NCBI GenBank assembly: GCA_016183235.1
Contig: JACPFA010000024.1
Location: 1-64,000, forward strand
DNA length: 64,000 nucleotides
Source: Deltaproteobacteria bacterium
Lineage (GTDB): Bacteria > UBA10199 > DSSB01 > JACPFA01
Direction of reading: 5' to 3'
The position numbers and the translations under genes were made by a program. Below the pieces are notes generated by a model. The model made no database searches and had not been told where the DNA came from. It saw only the letters and a list, made by a program, of their open reading frames with translations. Below are positions 1 to 8,781 of the stretch, piece after piece; the stretch's first letter is position 1, and every line of letters starts with the position of its first letter.

Positions 1-137
1 TAATTTAATACAAATTCAGACAAGACCCTTTCAACAGGCTGCAAGCTTAAAGCACAGCTCTGTTAAATTTTATCGGTTATTACCCATTCGTGGCATTTTG
101 CCCTAAAAATCGTTTTGAATAGAAAAGTTCCTTCGTC

Positions 138-167
138 ATGGATTCCTCTTGTTATGGATTCCTCTTG
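138..167. repeat. short tandem duplication
   Basis: The 14-base unit ATGGATTCCTCTTG occurs at 138-151 and again at 154-167 (period 16), just downstream of the small membrane protein gene. It looks like a local replication-slippage duplication. No function is visible. Confidence 0.6.
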
Positions 168-171
168 ATCC

Positions 172-372
172 TCAGGGCCAAAAAAGGAATGTGGTCAATA
201 AAGTACCTATAGCGAGCGCTAACCAAACATTTGGAATAAAATAGCCAAATGCCAATAGCGCCACGCCCAACAACATATGGCGGCCACTTTGTTGCTGGCG
301 CCCATAACGCCAAGCATAAAGGCCAACCATACTAAAAAAAATCCCACATAAAATAGAAGGAAGATCAAACAT
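172..372 (-). CDS. small two-helix membrane protein
   Basis: This 66-residue protein is almost entirely hydrophobic. It has one helix at about residues 6-22, a basic loop (RYGRQQQSGRH) and a second hydrophobic stretch at about 31-64. The layout resembles small conserved inner-membrane proteins of unknown role found in delta-type proteobacteria. A GGGGG run about 9 bases before the ATG could serve as ribosome binding site. The gene stands alone, divergent from the hydrolase gene at 461. I cannot give a function. The clean two-helix pattern and plausible RBS argue that it is a real gene. Confidence 0.6.
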   Translation of the reverse strand: MFDLPSILCGIFFSMVGLYAWRYGRQQQSGRHMLLGVALLAFGYFIPNVWLALAIGTLLTTFLFWP

Positions 373-460
373 TTTATTTCCCCCGCTTACAATGTATTTC
401 CAGTAGACTTTTTAAAGTACTTCCTGATACCACAAAGTCAACTCCTACCAACATAATGTT

Positions 461-1426
461 GTGTCAAAAATGAAAAGTTTTTTTACATCGTTACCCAAAA
501 AAGTAGATCGAATTCTTTGTGTCGTTAATGGAGTAATTGGAGACACCTTAGAAAAAAGCAAAACCCGGCTTGCAATAAAGATGAAGCTTTATATGGCAGG
601 TGGGCCACTTACTCTGAGCAAAAACTCCTTAAGTAAAATTACACCACCCGATACCGGTAAAATTTGCATCTTAGCTCATGGCAGCTGCGGTTCCGAAAAA
701 GGTTGGGGATTTAGTCATGACATGTCAACAAACTATGGGTCTCTCCTCCAAAAAGACTTTGGCTATGCTCCCTTCTTTCTGCGCTATAACTCGGGAATGC
801 ATATATCCACCAACGGCAGACATTTATCGAACCTATTAGAAAAATTCATGGGTTGTTATCCTGGGAAAATAGGTGAGATAGTACTCGTCGGACACAGCAT
901 GGGGGGGCTAGTTTTTCGCAGTGCGTGTTATTACGGACAAAAAGAAAAAAGAAGATGGATAAAGTTTATCAGAAAAATTTTTTATTTGGGCACGCCTCAT
1001 TTAGGTACCCATCTTGAAAAACTCGGGAAACTCACTACTGTTATCTTAAACCAAATTCCAAACCCCATTACAAAGGCGATTGTCATCTTAGGTGATTTAC
1101 GAAGTGCCGGCATTAAAGATCTGCGACATGGATATGTGATCGATGAAGACTGGCAGAAAAAAAATGCCGGCGACCTGTTTTATTGGCATCAAAACAAACC
1201 TCCTCTCCTAAAAAAGGTTGATCACTACTTAATCTGTGGGACCCTTTCAAAAGTTGCCAATTCAAAAATGGGGCGTTGGTTTGGTGATGGCCTAGTTCAT
1301 CTGGCAAGCGGTACGGGGATCCCCTTTTTGCAAGATCATTGTAAAATCATCCCAAGAATTTCCCACGAACATTTACAAAGAAGCGCACGAGTGTATGAGC
1401 AGATCCGAGAATGGTGTGGCAAATGA
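461..1426 (+). CDS. alpha/beta hydrolase (lipase/PGAP1-like)
   Basis: A 321-residue predicted serine hydrolase. The nucleophile elbow GHSMGG places the catalytic serine at residue 146. An early strand followed by HG (ILAHGSCGS, about 70-77) fits an oxyanion-hole region. The likely acid and base are in GDGLVH (about 277) and SHEHL (about 303). A TPHLGT segment after the nucleophile is typical of lipase and PGAP1-like esterases. No signal peptide is evident, so it is probably cytoplasmic or membrane-associated. The called start is GTG; an ATG at 470 in the same frame is equally possible and neither has a strong RBS. It overlaps the following membrane sulfatase by 16 bases, so the two are probably co-translated and may act on the same lipid-linked substrate (inference). 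Confidence 0.8.
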   Translation: MSKMKSFFTSLPKKVDRILCVVNGVIGDTLEKSKTRLAIKMKLYMAGGPLTLSKNSLSKITPPDTGKICILAHGSCGSEKGWGFSHDMSTNYGSLLQKDFGYAPFFLRYNSGMHISTNGRHLSNLLEKFMGCYPGKIGEIVLVGHSMGGLVFRSACYYGQKEKRRWIKFIRKIFYLGTPHLGTHLEKLGKLTTVILNQIPNPITKAIVILGDLRSAGIKDLRHGYVIDEDWQKKNAGDLFYWHQNKPPLLKKVDHYLICGTLSKVANSKMGRWFGDGLVHLASGTGIPFLQDHCKIIPRISHEHLQRSARVYEQIREWCGK

Positions 1427-3309
1427 AGTTACTTCATTTTTTTTCGAAAGAAGCTCCTCTTCTTTGGACTTTTCTTTTAACCGCAATTTTTTTTATTTTT
1501 TGTTTCAGGTATGAAATAAAATTAAGCCTTATCGACCTCGCCATTGCTTTCGTTTTAGCTTATGGGTTTTGGTCTTTGTTTTTAACCCTAAGCAAGACTC
1601 TCTTTAAATTTAGTAAAATCACCCTGTTATTATCATTTCCCATATTTATTTTTTTTCTAACGCTTTGGTTGGGCCAGTTTATTCATCATTTTTTGTTTGG
1701 TAAATTTATTACCATGGCTCAATTTGATATGATTAGGTTGAATTGGCCGATTATTGCGGAACAATTTGAAAAGATATTTCAGGAAGCCTATTTTTGGCGT
1801 GCCTTAAGTTCTGTATTGGTATTTTTACTTACTTTCATCATTCTACTCAATTATTCCCCAGAATTTTTTAAACGACCCTTAAGAGCAAGCCATGGCATTC
1901 GATATTTGGCAGAAGCCCTTTGGGTGGTTTGGCTAATTTTGGGATGGGGCAATAGCCTTGGCCCCTGGGGAAGCAACCCCACGTTAGCGGGCATAAGATT
2001 AACACAAGAGATTTTTGTTTCGCTAAAGCAAGCCCCGCAAGGCATTTTTGGATATGGGGAAAGCTATCAGGCCCCTCCTTGGGTGGTTAAACGTCAACAA
2101 ATTGAATTTTCTCAACCCATATCTCAAACTAATATTTCTGAGCGACCTAATATTTTATTGGTACTACTGGAATCTATACGTGCAGATCATCTTTCTAGCT
2201 ATGGGTACCAGCGTGAAACCTCTCCTTTTTTATCAAGCATTATTCAAAACGAAAATGTTTATCAATTTGATCATGCCTTGTCGAATGCATCGGGCAGTTA
2301 TTTTTCGTTAATTTCCTTAACCTCAGGGCTAGATTTTAGAGAAAAAATAGAAGACTTCGCAAAAGCCCCTTTAATTTGGGATTATTTAAAGTTGAGCGGA
2401 TATCACAATTTTATGATTACCCAATCGGTGGGGTATCCACGTTACCAATTAGATCAATATTTTCAAACCCCGGGTTTAGATTTTTACTTAGACGTAGGGC
2501 AAATTAAATTAAAAGAGTTCTATGAGGGCCGTTCACAGAGCAAAAACTCTTTTTCAAAAAGACTACTCAAACAATTTTATGAAGAAACCGGGGTGCAACG
2601 TGATGATCAATATACTTTTGAAATACTTGAGCAGAAATTAAGGCAAACAAACAGTCAATCTCCTTTTTTTGGAATCTGGGAATTGGAATGCACGCATATC
2701 CCCTACTGCTATCCTCCAGCCCATGCCTTGTTTCATCCTGCAAAAAATTATTTTTTGGGAGATACCGATCTTACCAGCCTAATCAACGACTATGATAATG
2801 CCCTTGCTTATACAGATCATATGCTGAAAAAATTATTTGATTTAATGCACACCCTGAACTTGGCCAATAACACTGTTGTTATTATTACAGCGGACCATGG
2901 TGAAGCCTTTCGAGACCATGGGCAATTATTTCATGGAGGCACTTTATATTTAGAAGAATTGCGGGTACCGCTGATCATCTATATTCCAAAGTCTGTCGAA
3001 CAGAAATTGGCTAAGCATTCTCAAGCAAATTTGCGGGAGAATACTCATGTGCCTGTTCAGTTAATTGATATTCTTCCAACTATTTTAGATTTAGGCAATT
3101 TAGGGAAAGGTGCAAAAGAAATTTTTGTTGGGCAGAGCCTGCTTGAGCCAATACCCCCTAATCGAAAGATTTATAGTGCCAATGGGACTTTGTTCCCCGG
3201 CAGAGAACATGAATTACCTAAACATTCTTGGGTCAATAGCGAAGGTCTCCAAGAAATTTATTATCATAACAGCAAAAAAACCGAGAGTTTTCATTTGCCG
3301 ATTCAGTGA
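1411..3309 (+). CDS. membrane-anchored sulfatase/phosphoglycerol-transferase-like protein
   Basis: A 632-residue protein with several N-terminal transmembrane helices (about residues 15-210), then an alkaline-phosphatase-fold domain of the sulfatase/EptA/LtaS type. The fold is marked by RPNILLVLLESIRADHLSSYG (about 245-264), which supplies the first metal ligand. A GSYFSLISLTSG stretch holds candidate nucleophiles. The late TADHGEAFRDHGQLFHGG motif supplies Asp/His metal ligands. Family members transfer phosphoethanolamine or phosphoglycerol to envelope glycolipids or remove sulfate esters; the substrate here cannot be told. The active site would face the periplasm. Its start lies inside the upstream hydrolase gene, so the two form a small operon. 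Confidence 0.8.
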   Translation: MVWQMKLLHFFSKEAPLLWTFLLTAIFFIFCFRYEIKLSLIDLAIAFVLAYGFWSLFLTLSKTLFKFSKITLLLSFPIFIFFLTLWLGQFIHHFLFGKFITMAQFDMIRLNWPIIAEQFEKIFQEAYFWRALSSVLVFLLTFIILLNYSPEFFKRPLRASHGIRYLAEALWVVWLILGWGNSLGPWGSNPTLAGIRLTQEIFVSLKQAPQGIFGYGESYQAPPWVVKRQQIEFSQPISQTNISERPNILLVLLESIRADHLSSYGYQRETSPFLSSIIQNENVYQFDHALSNASGSYFSLISLTSGLDFREKIEDFAKAPLIWDYLKLSGYHNFMITQSVGYPRYQLDQYFQTPGLDFYLDVGQIKLKEFYEGRSQSKNSFSKRLLKQFYEETGVQRDDQYTFEILEQKLRQTNSQSPFFGIWELECTHIPYCYPPAHALFHPAKNYFLGDTDLTSLINDYDNALAYTDHMLKKLFDLMHTLNLANNTVVIITADHGEAFRDHGQLFHGGTLYLEELRVPLIIYIPKSVEQKLAKHSQANLRENTHVPVQLIDILPTILDLGNLGKGAKEIFVGQSLLEPIPPNRKIYSANGTLFPGREHELPKHSWVNSEGLQEIYYHNSKKTESFHLPIQ

Positions 3310-3374
3310 CAATCTCCTTTTGTTTTCTTGCATTGCAATTTTAGGCCATAACCCGTAATAGCAAAACCCAAAAT

Positions 3375-5240
3375 ATGCTGCGTATTCAAGACCTCTGCAA
3401 ATCCTATGGTGGCCAAGTTCTTTTTGATAAGGCATCTCTCCAGCTCACACCGGGCGAACGCCTTGGGCTGATGGGGAGAAATGGCCATGGCAAATCTACC
3501 CTATTCCGGCTTATTCTGGGCGAAGAACAGGAAGATTCGGGGATCATTAGCAAACCCAAGCATTATCGTATGGGGCATTTGGCCCAGCATCTCCATTTTA
3601 CCCAACCCACCATTTTAGAAGAAGGCTGCCTTGGTTTAAGGCCCGAAGAAGAACATGATCATTATAAAGTCGAGCGCATCCTCTTTGGCCTTGGCTTTAC
3701 CGAAGCCGATCTACAAAAAGCCCCGGCTGAATTTTCAGGTGGCTTTCAAATTCGTTTGAATTTGGCAAAGGTGTTAGTTTCTAATCCTAATCTGCTTTTA
3801 TTAGATGAACCCACCAATTATTTAGATATCGTTTCTATTCGTTGGATTATTCAATTTCTTCGTTCGTGGGAAAATGAACTCATCATCATTTCCCATGACC
3901 GAGAATTTATGGACGCTGTCACAACTCACACCGCGCTCATTCACCGCCAAAAAATTAGACGGATTCAAGGCAATTCTAGGGCCCTTTATACATTGGTTGC
4001 ACAGGACGAAGAAACATATGAAAAAACCCGCCTCAACGAAGAAAAGCAGCGCAAACATGCCGAGGCCTTTATTAATCGATTCAAAGCTCAAGCTAATCGT
4101 GCGACGCTGGTTCAGTCACGCATTAGAATGCTTGAAAAAATGCCCAAGCTCGACAAATTATCTCAAATCCAAAATTTGGATTTTCAATTTCACTACGCCC
4201 CGTTCCAAGCTAAAATTTTAATGGAAGTATCTGATCTTACTTTTTCGTTTCAACCCGAAAATCCGCTCATCTCCAATTTCAATTTAACCATCCAGGCTCA
4301 CGATCGCATTGCCGTGATTGGGAAAAATGGTAAAGGCAAATCAACGCTACTTAACCTGTTGGCCCAAGAGCTTAGCCCACAAGCCGGCACCATCCGGCAT
4401 CATCCGAATATGCAGGTCGGTTATTTTGGGCAAACCAATATCATCCGGCTTAACCCCAAATTAACTGTAGAAACAGAAATTGCCCACGCTAATTCTAAAC
4501 TTGATCGCACCACCATTCGAAATATTTGTGGGCTAATGATGTTTAGCGGTGATCACGCTGAAAAAAAGATTTCTCATCTTTCCGGAGGAGAAAAAAGCCG
4601 CGTGTTGTTGGGAAAGATCTTGGCTGCGCCAGCTAACCTGCTCTTTTTAGATGAACCCACGAACCATTTAGATATGCAATCCATCGAAGCTTTGATGGAA
4701 AGCATCGAAAATTTTGAAGGCGCTGCGGTTATTGTCACTCATAGCGAAGAGATTTTAAGAAAGATTGCCACTAAACTCGTGGTCTTTCATCAAGGTAAAG
4801 TAAAACTTTTCTTAGGCACTTACGATGAATTTTTAGAAAAAGTTGGCTGGGACGAAACTCCGGACAAGGAATTCAAAACAACTGCTGCTATTTCAACAGA
4901 ATCTTTAGTTGCCTCTCCTCTCAATAAAAAAGCAGCCCGCAAAAAAAGAGCTGATATTATCACCAAACGCTCTTGCACTTTAGACCCGCTTAAAAAAGAA
5001 ATGGAAACTCTAGAAAAAGAAATCTGTGATTTGGAAGAAATGGTAGGGCTGGCCAATGCTGAACTGATCAAAGCCTCTCAAACCCAAAACCGTGAAGCAT
5101 TTATTGTTTTATCAAAAAAGCTCAAAGACTCCCAAAAACAAATCGATGAAAAATTTGATCGTTTAGAAAAAATATCGCAAAAACACCACGAACAAAGTCA
5201 CAAGTATGAAATGTTATTAAAAGAATGTTTGGAAGGATGA
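3375..5240 (+). CDS. ABC-F family ATPase (ribosome-associated type)
   Basis: A 621-residue protein with two nucleotide-binding domains and no membrane segments, as in ABC-F proteins that act on the ribosome. Domain one has Walker A GRNGHGKST, signature FSGGFQIRL and Walker B LLLLDEPTNYLD. Domain two has GKNGKGKST, LSGGEKSRV and LLFLDEPTNHLD. A charged linker separates them (about 220-265). A Lys/Glu-rich coiled-coil tail (about 525-621) resembles the C-terminal extension of Uup/YheS-type members. It is monocistronic in appearance, 65 bases after the sulfatase gene. Substrate class (translation factor or antibiotic protection) cannot be decided from sequence alone. Confidence 0.9.
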   Translation: MLRIQDLCKSYGGQVLFDKASLQLTPGERLGLMGRNGHGKSTLFRLILGEEQEDSGIISKPKHYRMGHLAQHLHFTQPTILEEGCLGLRPEEEHDHYKVERILFGLGFTEADLQKAPAEFSGGFQIRLNLAKVLVSNPNLLLLDEPTNYLDIVSIRWIIQFLRSWENELIIISHDREFMDAVTTHTALIHRQKIRRIQGNSRALYTLVAQDEETYEKTRLNEEKQRKHAEAFINRFKAQANRATLVQSRIRMLEKMPKLDKLSQIQNLDFQFHYAPFQAKILMEVSDLTFSFQPENPLISNFNLTIQAHDRIAVIGKNGKGKSTLLNLLAQELSPQAGTIRHHPNMQVGYFGQTNIIRLNPKLTVETEIAHANSKLDRTTIRNICGLMMFSGDHAEKKISHLSGGEKSRVLLGKILAAPANLLFLDEPTNHLDMQSIEALMESIENFEGAAVIVTHSEEILRKIATKLVVFHQGKVKLFLGTYDEFLEKVGWDETPDKEFKTTAAISTESLVASPLNKKAARKKRADIITKRSCTLDPLKKEMETLEKEICDLEEMVGLANAELIKASQTQNREAFIVLSKKLKDSQKQIDEKFDRLEKISQKHHEQSHKYEMLLKECLEG

Positions 5241-5315
5241 GCACGCCATGACCCACCTGGGTCGAAAATAACGAAAACTAGTGACTTCAAAATCAATTTA
5301 GGTTTAGTAGGATTT

Positions 5316-5759
5316 ATGGAAATTAATGGCATTGCCCATATTCAATTGACCGTAAGTAATTTTGAAAAAAGTTTGCCTTTTTATAAGGCATTACTTCAAT
5401 TTTTTGAAATGATTCCTATGTTCGAAACTGATGGTTTTTATTATTGCGTAGGTGGGCGCACCGGCATTGCCATTTCGCAAGCCTCTCCTGAACATAAAAA
5501 TGAAAATTTTGTGCAAACTCGATGTGGTTTACATCATGTGTGCATTCGATTAAAAAAACATGAAGACGTCGATGCATTGCATGATTTAGCCAAAAAGCTA
5601 AATGCCAAGATTATCCGCCCACCCACGGCTAACCCTGAGTGGGCCCCTGGTTATTATTCTCTATTATTCGAAGATCCGGATGGCATTCGTATTGAAGCTA
5701 ATTATGTACCTGGCAAAGGGAACCTTGATCCAAAGGTAACGTTACCCAAGGCTTGGTAA
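5316..5759 (+). CDS. VOC/glyoxalase-fold protein
   Basis: A 147-residue vicinal-oxygen-chelate protein with two beta-alpha-beta-beta-beta modules. The first begins IAHIQLTVSNFEKSLPFY, with the metal-ligand His near residue 8. The second begins GLHHVCIRLK and ends YYSLLFEDPDGIRIEANY, with the usual C-terminal acidic ligand. Such proteins are metal-dependent lyases, isomerases, dioxygenases or resistance proteins; the substrate is not identifiable here. A TAGGAT sequence just ahead of the ATG is a plausible RBS. It is followed after 12 bases by a small exported protein, possibly in one transcript. Confidence 0.85.
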   Translation: MEINGIAHIQLTVSNFEKSLPFYKALLQFFEMIPMFETDGFYYCVGGRTGIAISQASPEHKNENFVQTRCGLHHVCIRLKKHEDVDALHDLAKKLNAKIIRPPTANPEWAPGYYSLLFEDPDGIRIEANYVPGKGNLDPKVTLPKAW

Positions 5760-5771
5760 GGAGGAATCGTT

Positions 5772-6137
5772 ATGCAAACTAGGTTTATCTTACAAAAGCT
5801 TATCGTCATCATGAGTCTGTTCGCGTCGTGGAGTATAGGCGCAACCAATGAAGTGACCTTAAAAGGTAAACTATCTCCACTCGTGTCACAACATGCCTCC
5901 CAACCACCTAAAGGCAAGTGGATTGAAGAAGAGTTTGACTTGGATAATGGGGAACACGTTGTTATTTATACCCAAACAAAAATCTCCTGCCCAGGTAAGG
6001 TGCAACTTACAGGAAGCTGGTTTGAGTTTGTGGTTGAACCGGAAAAACGCGATGGCAAAATTGTAACTAAGACAACAGAGTCTTATACCGAACGCCACTT
6101 CAATGTTTCAAATTGGGAATGTGTTAAGATCAACTAA
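5772..6137 (+). CDS. small exported protein of unknown function
   Basis: A 121-residue protein with a signal peptide (basic start, hydrophobic core LIVIMSLFASWSIGA, cleavage near residue 24). A short beta-rich domain with two cysteines (ISCPGK and NWECVKIN) follows and may form a disulfide in the periplasm. A strong AAGGAGG ribosome binding site precedes the ATG, which supports the start. It lies 12 bases after the VOC gene. I do not recognise the family. Confidence 0.65.
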   Translation: MQTRFILQKLIVIMSLFASWSIGATNEVTLKGKLSPLVSQHASQPPKGKWIEEEFDLDNGEHVVIYTQTKISCPGKVQLTGSWFEFVVEPEKRDGKIVTKTTESYTERHFNVSNWECVKIN

Positions 6138-6164
6138 TCCTCGATGGTTAATCTAAGCTGGGTT

Positions 6165-7817
6165 TTACTTGATTAGAATAAGCTTGTTTGTCTTCTTTTC
6201 GTTTGGTTTCTTAATATCAAAGCTAGGTAGAAAGTAATTAGGAATTTTGTTGCTCAAAAAACGGGGATTGCTACTGTAAATGCCACTTTCTTCAGAGTGC
6301 AAAGTAAGAGAGAAATTCAATTTATTCATTTTACCCATGTCACAGTTTATTGTGTTGTTGCCTTTTTGCTCACAATAATCTTCTTGTTTTGTCATTCCAG
6401 TAATCCATACGTTCTCATTGTCGACTACATACACTAATTTGCTCCCATCGGCAGACCATTGAGATGTCGCCCAGTCATCACTTGTGAACAAATTTTGTGG
6501 TTCTTTGATGAACGTCTGTAGTGAACCGCCATAAGGCTCCATTAAGAACAACCAACCTTTATAGTCTTTTTTTTCTTCATTATTTGTCATATAATCCGAG
6601 TTCACGAGAATCCTCTCGCCATCCGGAGTCCAATGGGTGGCGTAACAATTGGCTGGGGCTCCAAAATTTGCCAAGGGGGCCAAGTCAAAAAATTGATACG
6701 CCAGGGAAGAGGTATAGTTGCTGGTCAAATGGTCAATAACTACCCCAGTTTTCGCATCGACTTCCCAACAAAGCCAATTATCTGATTCAAACAAAATATC
6801 ACCTACTATCATATTCGAACCCAAATTCATTGGAATAATTTGCTGCTTAATCTCTGTTTTGCTCCTAAAAATAATTGTTTTACCGTCAGGTGAAAATTCA
6901 GGACTTCGCTGCGGAGTGGGGTCCCAATCTCCAAGGGGAAGCTTATCAGAAGATAAAAGCTTCTTAGAAGAACCGCTGGGATCTTTGAGCTTTACTTTCC
7001 AAAGTGCTTCGTTTCCAGTGATTTGAGTTCCATCAAGTTGCTCGTGACAAGTTGAAACATAGACTATCTCTTCACTATCAGGTGAAAAAGAAAAATCGCT
7101 ATTCCCACAAGGGCCCTCATTCGTGAAATAACTTTCCTGAGCGTTCATTGTTAGGGCTTTAGCTTTATCATAACCATCTTCTTCCTCTGTGAGAAAGATA
7201 TTTAGCATGAATTCATTGACAACTGCTGGTGCTGGCACGGTCCCAGTCGTCCCCACTAATGAGTGATTGGATAGGTAAGCGATTTTTTTTCCGTTTGGCG
7301 ACCACGAGAGAGAATAAATGTGCTTGTTTGTTTTTAATTTTGTCAAAGGCTTAACCCCACTGCCATCTTGATTCATGATCCAAATATTAGTCGAAAATTT
7401 TAGTGTTGAGTCTGTTCCATCCAGATTGCGATCAGACACAAATAGAATTTTTTTACCATCCGGGGAAGGTTCTGGGGATTGAGAATGAGCAGAGGTCAAT
7501 TTCGTAAGAGGAGTATGCTGTTTGGTCTTGTTGGAATAAGACCATATATTTCTAACAGGACCCTTTGTTTCACTGCCGTCCAAAGCACGATTGGATTCGT
7601 ATATTACCACGAAATCTTCAGAAGACGATTCATCTATCTCTGGATCTTGTGGAGAGGATGTTGGAATAGGAGTAAATGTTGGAACCGGTGTAGAAATCGA
7701 TGGAGGTATGGACCACGCAAAATCTTCCTGGGGTGTATGACTACCACCACAAGCAGTGAGCAAACTTACTGAAAAGATTAAGTATATAAATCCAAACTGA
7801 AATTTGTTGGCTGACAT
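6165..7817 (-). CDS. PD40/TolB-like beta-propeller lipoprotein
   Basis: A 550-residue lipoprotein: signal peptide with lipobox LLTAC (Cys about 22), then a Pro/Thr/Ser-rich linker. The body carries repeated WD40-like PD40 signatures such as SPDGKKILFVSDRN, SPNGKKIAYLSNH, SPDSEEIVYVST, SPDGKTIIFRS, TPDGERILVNS and SADGSKLVYVVD. These are blades of a TolB-type beta-propeller, usually a protein-interaction scaffold at the outer membrane. RBS GAGGGG precedes the ATG. It lies downstream of the ComQ/ComX-like operon with a 127-base gap that holds a paired TGTATAC repeat. Confidence 0.8.
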   Translation of the reverse strand: MSANKFQFGFIYLIFSVSLLTACGGSHTPQEDFAWSIPPSISTPVPTFTPIPTSSPQDPEIDESSSEDFVVIYESNRALDGSETKGPVRNIWSYSNKTKQHTPLTKLTSAHSQSPEPSPDGKKILFVSDRNLDGTDSTLKFSTNIWIMNQDGSGVKPLTKLKTNKHIYSLSWSPNGKKIAYLSNHSLVGTTGTVPAPAVVNEFMLNIFLTEEEDGYDKAKALTMNAQESYFTNEGPCGNSDFSFSPDSEEIVYVSTCHEQLDGTQITGNEALWKVKLKDPSGSSKKLLSSDKLPLGDWDPTPQRSPEFSPDGKTIIFRSKTEIKQQIIPMNLGSNMIVGDILFESDNWLCWEVDAKTGVVIDHLTSNYTSSLAYQFFDLAPLANFGAPANCYATHWTPDGERILVNSDYMTNNEEKKDYKGWLFLMEPYGGSLQTFIKEPQNLFTSDDWATSQWSADGSKLVYVVDNENVWITGMTKQEDYCEQKGNNTINCDMGKMNKLNFSLTLHSEESGIYSSNPRFLSNKIPNYFLPSFDIKKPNEKKTNKLILIK

Positions 7818-7923
7818 GCATTTACCCCTCTTTAAAGTGTATGGGAACCATTCCCTACTCGCAAGGATTATCGATTAATGATAGATGCGGAGTCTTAAGA
7901 TAAGGACCAAAAGGGCATTTTTG

Positions 7924-7941
7924 TGTATACTTGTTGTATAC
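7924..7941. promoter_or_regulatory. paired TGTATAC direct repeat, possible operator
   Basis: TGTATAC occurs at 7924-7930 and 7935-7941, 11 bases apart, which puts both copies on the same DNA face. It sits in the gap between two leftward lipoprotein genes, about 107 bases before the start of the beta-propeller gene. The geometry is what response-regulator sites often show. The assignment is an inference. Confidence 0.35.
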
Positions 7942-7944
7942 AGC

Positions 7945-8568
7945 TTACACGTTGCATCCAATGAGAATTTCGGCTTCGGTTAAATTAGCAACAATGACGT
8001 CATCGAATGAACAGTTTAACCATACCACGCCATCCAGAGCTAGAGTAATGCTCAAGTCAATGGTTCCATCATTATTTTCAGCCAAAGACCCACTCATCAA
8101 ATGTACCCCTGTTGAAAAAGTCGCTTCAAACTGAAAACTTACATCGTTTCCAGAATTATCAAAGGTAAGAAATCCATCGCTTGAAAAAGTAACAGTGGCA
8201 TTTGTCTCGGAGGCAGAAAGATCCTGATCCCAACTATGGGTTACCAAGGTCCCCTGTTCGGATACCGTATAGGTGCCAGTTCCCGTATAAGTGCCATTGT
8301 CTGAAGTAACGGAACAATTACTAAGGGTAACTTGACTCCCCTGAACAGCCATTTCACCACCCCCAGGGCAAGTAATAGGGAAAGAAAGCGTCTTATTCGA
8401 TTCAACAACAGAGCCCAATGCCCCCCAAGCTGCGGCTGACCACGAAATAAAAGTCACGACATCGTCGGCTGCGGTTCGGGCCAGTTCTCCTGAGGGATTA
8501 CCAGAACCACATCGAATTATCGACAAGCTTAAAACTAAAAATGTAATAACGATTCTTTTTTGCTTCAC
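7945..8568 (-). CDS. lipoprotein of unknown function in the ComQX-like operon
   Basis: A 207-residue predicted lipoprotein starting with GTG. The signal sequence ends SIIRCGSG, giving a lipobox-like cysteine at about residue 20. The mature part is rich in Thr/Ser/Gly/Asn and alternates like a beta-sandwich (for example NGTYTGTGTYTVSEQG). It holds four further cysteines, which could form disulfides. It begins 14 bases after the ComX-like stop codon on the same strand, so it is probably the third gene of that operon. It is not a kinase and does not resemble ComP. A surface or accessory role for the peptide system is only a guess from position. Confidence 0.65.
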   Translation of the reverse strand: MKQKRIVITFLVLSLSIIRCGSGNPSGELARTAADDVVTFISWSAAAWGALGSVVESNKTLSFPITCPGGGEMAVQGSQVTLSNCSVTSDNGTYTGTGTYTVSEQGTLVTHSWDQDLSASETNATVTFSSDGFLTFDNSGNDVSFQFEATFSTGVHLMSGSLAENNDGTIDLSITLALDGVVWLNCSFDDVIVANLTEAEILIGCNV

Positions 8569-8582
8569 AAGATTTTACAAAA

Positions 8583-8777
8583 TTACATACCTAAAAGCAC
8601 AGCTGAACGCTTTTGCCATTGCCCTAACTTGATTTTATGAATGGCCTTACATTCTTCGGGAGTAAGTTTTAAATTGAGTTGATTGATAACCGCGACAGGA
8701 TCTTTCTTAAAGCTCTGATACAATGTTGAATCATTGTTGAGCACATCGAGCAATTGTTGGATTGCGTTGTGATTCAT
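8583..8777 (-). CDS. ComX-like prenylated-peptide precursor (candidate)
   Basis: A 64-residue peptide. The first 50 residues form an amphipathic leader (LLDVLNNDSTLYQSFKKDP, then LKLTPEECKAI). Its pattern, L-x-x-DP-x-x-V-x-x-x-L-x-L-T-x-E-E, is shared by ComX precursors and by several other RiPP leaders. The short tail GQWQKRSAVLLGM contains the only tryptophan (W54), the residue that ComQ prenylates in Bacillus ComX. The RBS AGGAG overlaps the last codons of the ComQ-like gene, whose stop is 4 bases before this ATG. That implies translational coupling and matches the comQ-comX gene order. Alternative reading: an unrelated RiPP leader. No ComP/ComA pair is adjacent. Confidence 0.55.
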   Translation of the reverse strand: MNHNAIQQLLDVLNNDSTLYQSFKKDPVAVINQLNLKLTPEECKAIHKIKLGQWQKRSAVLLGM

Positions 8778-8781
8778 GATT

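Noticed and set aside
5250-5263. GACCCA/TGGGTC hairpin after the ABC-F gene as terminator
   Set aside because: Stem is only 6 bases with a 2-base loop and no T run follows.
7945-8568. ComP-like receptor in the ComX-like operon
   Set aside because: The protein is a beta-rich lipoprotein without membrane helices or kinase motifs.
8583-8777. Nif11-type precursor
   Set aside because: The leader has a DP-x-x-V and L-T-x-E-E pattern, but no Gly-Gly cleavage site or Nif11 core; ComX-like or another RiPP leader fits better.
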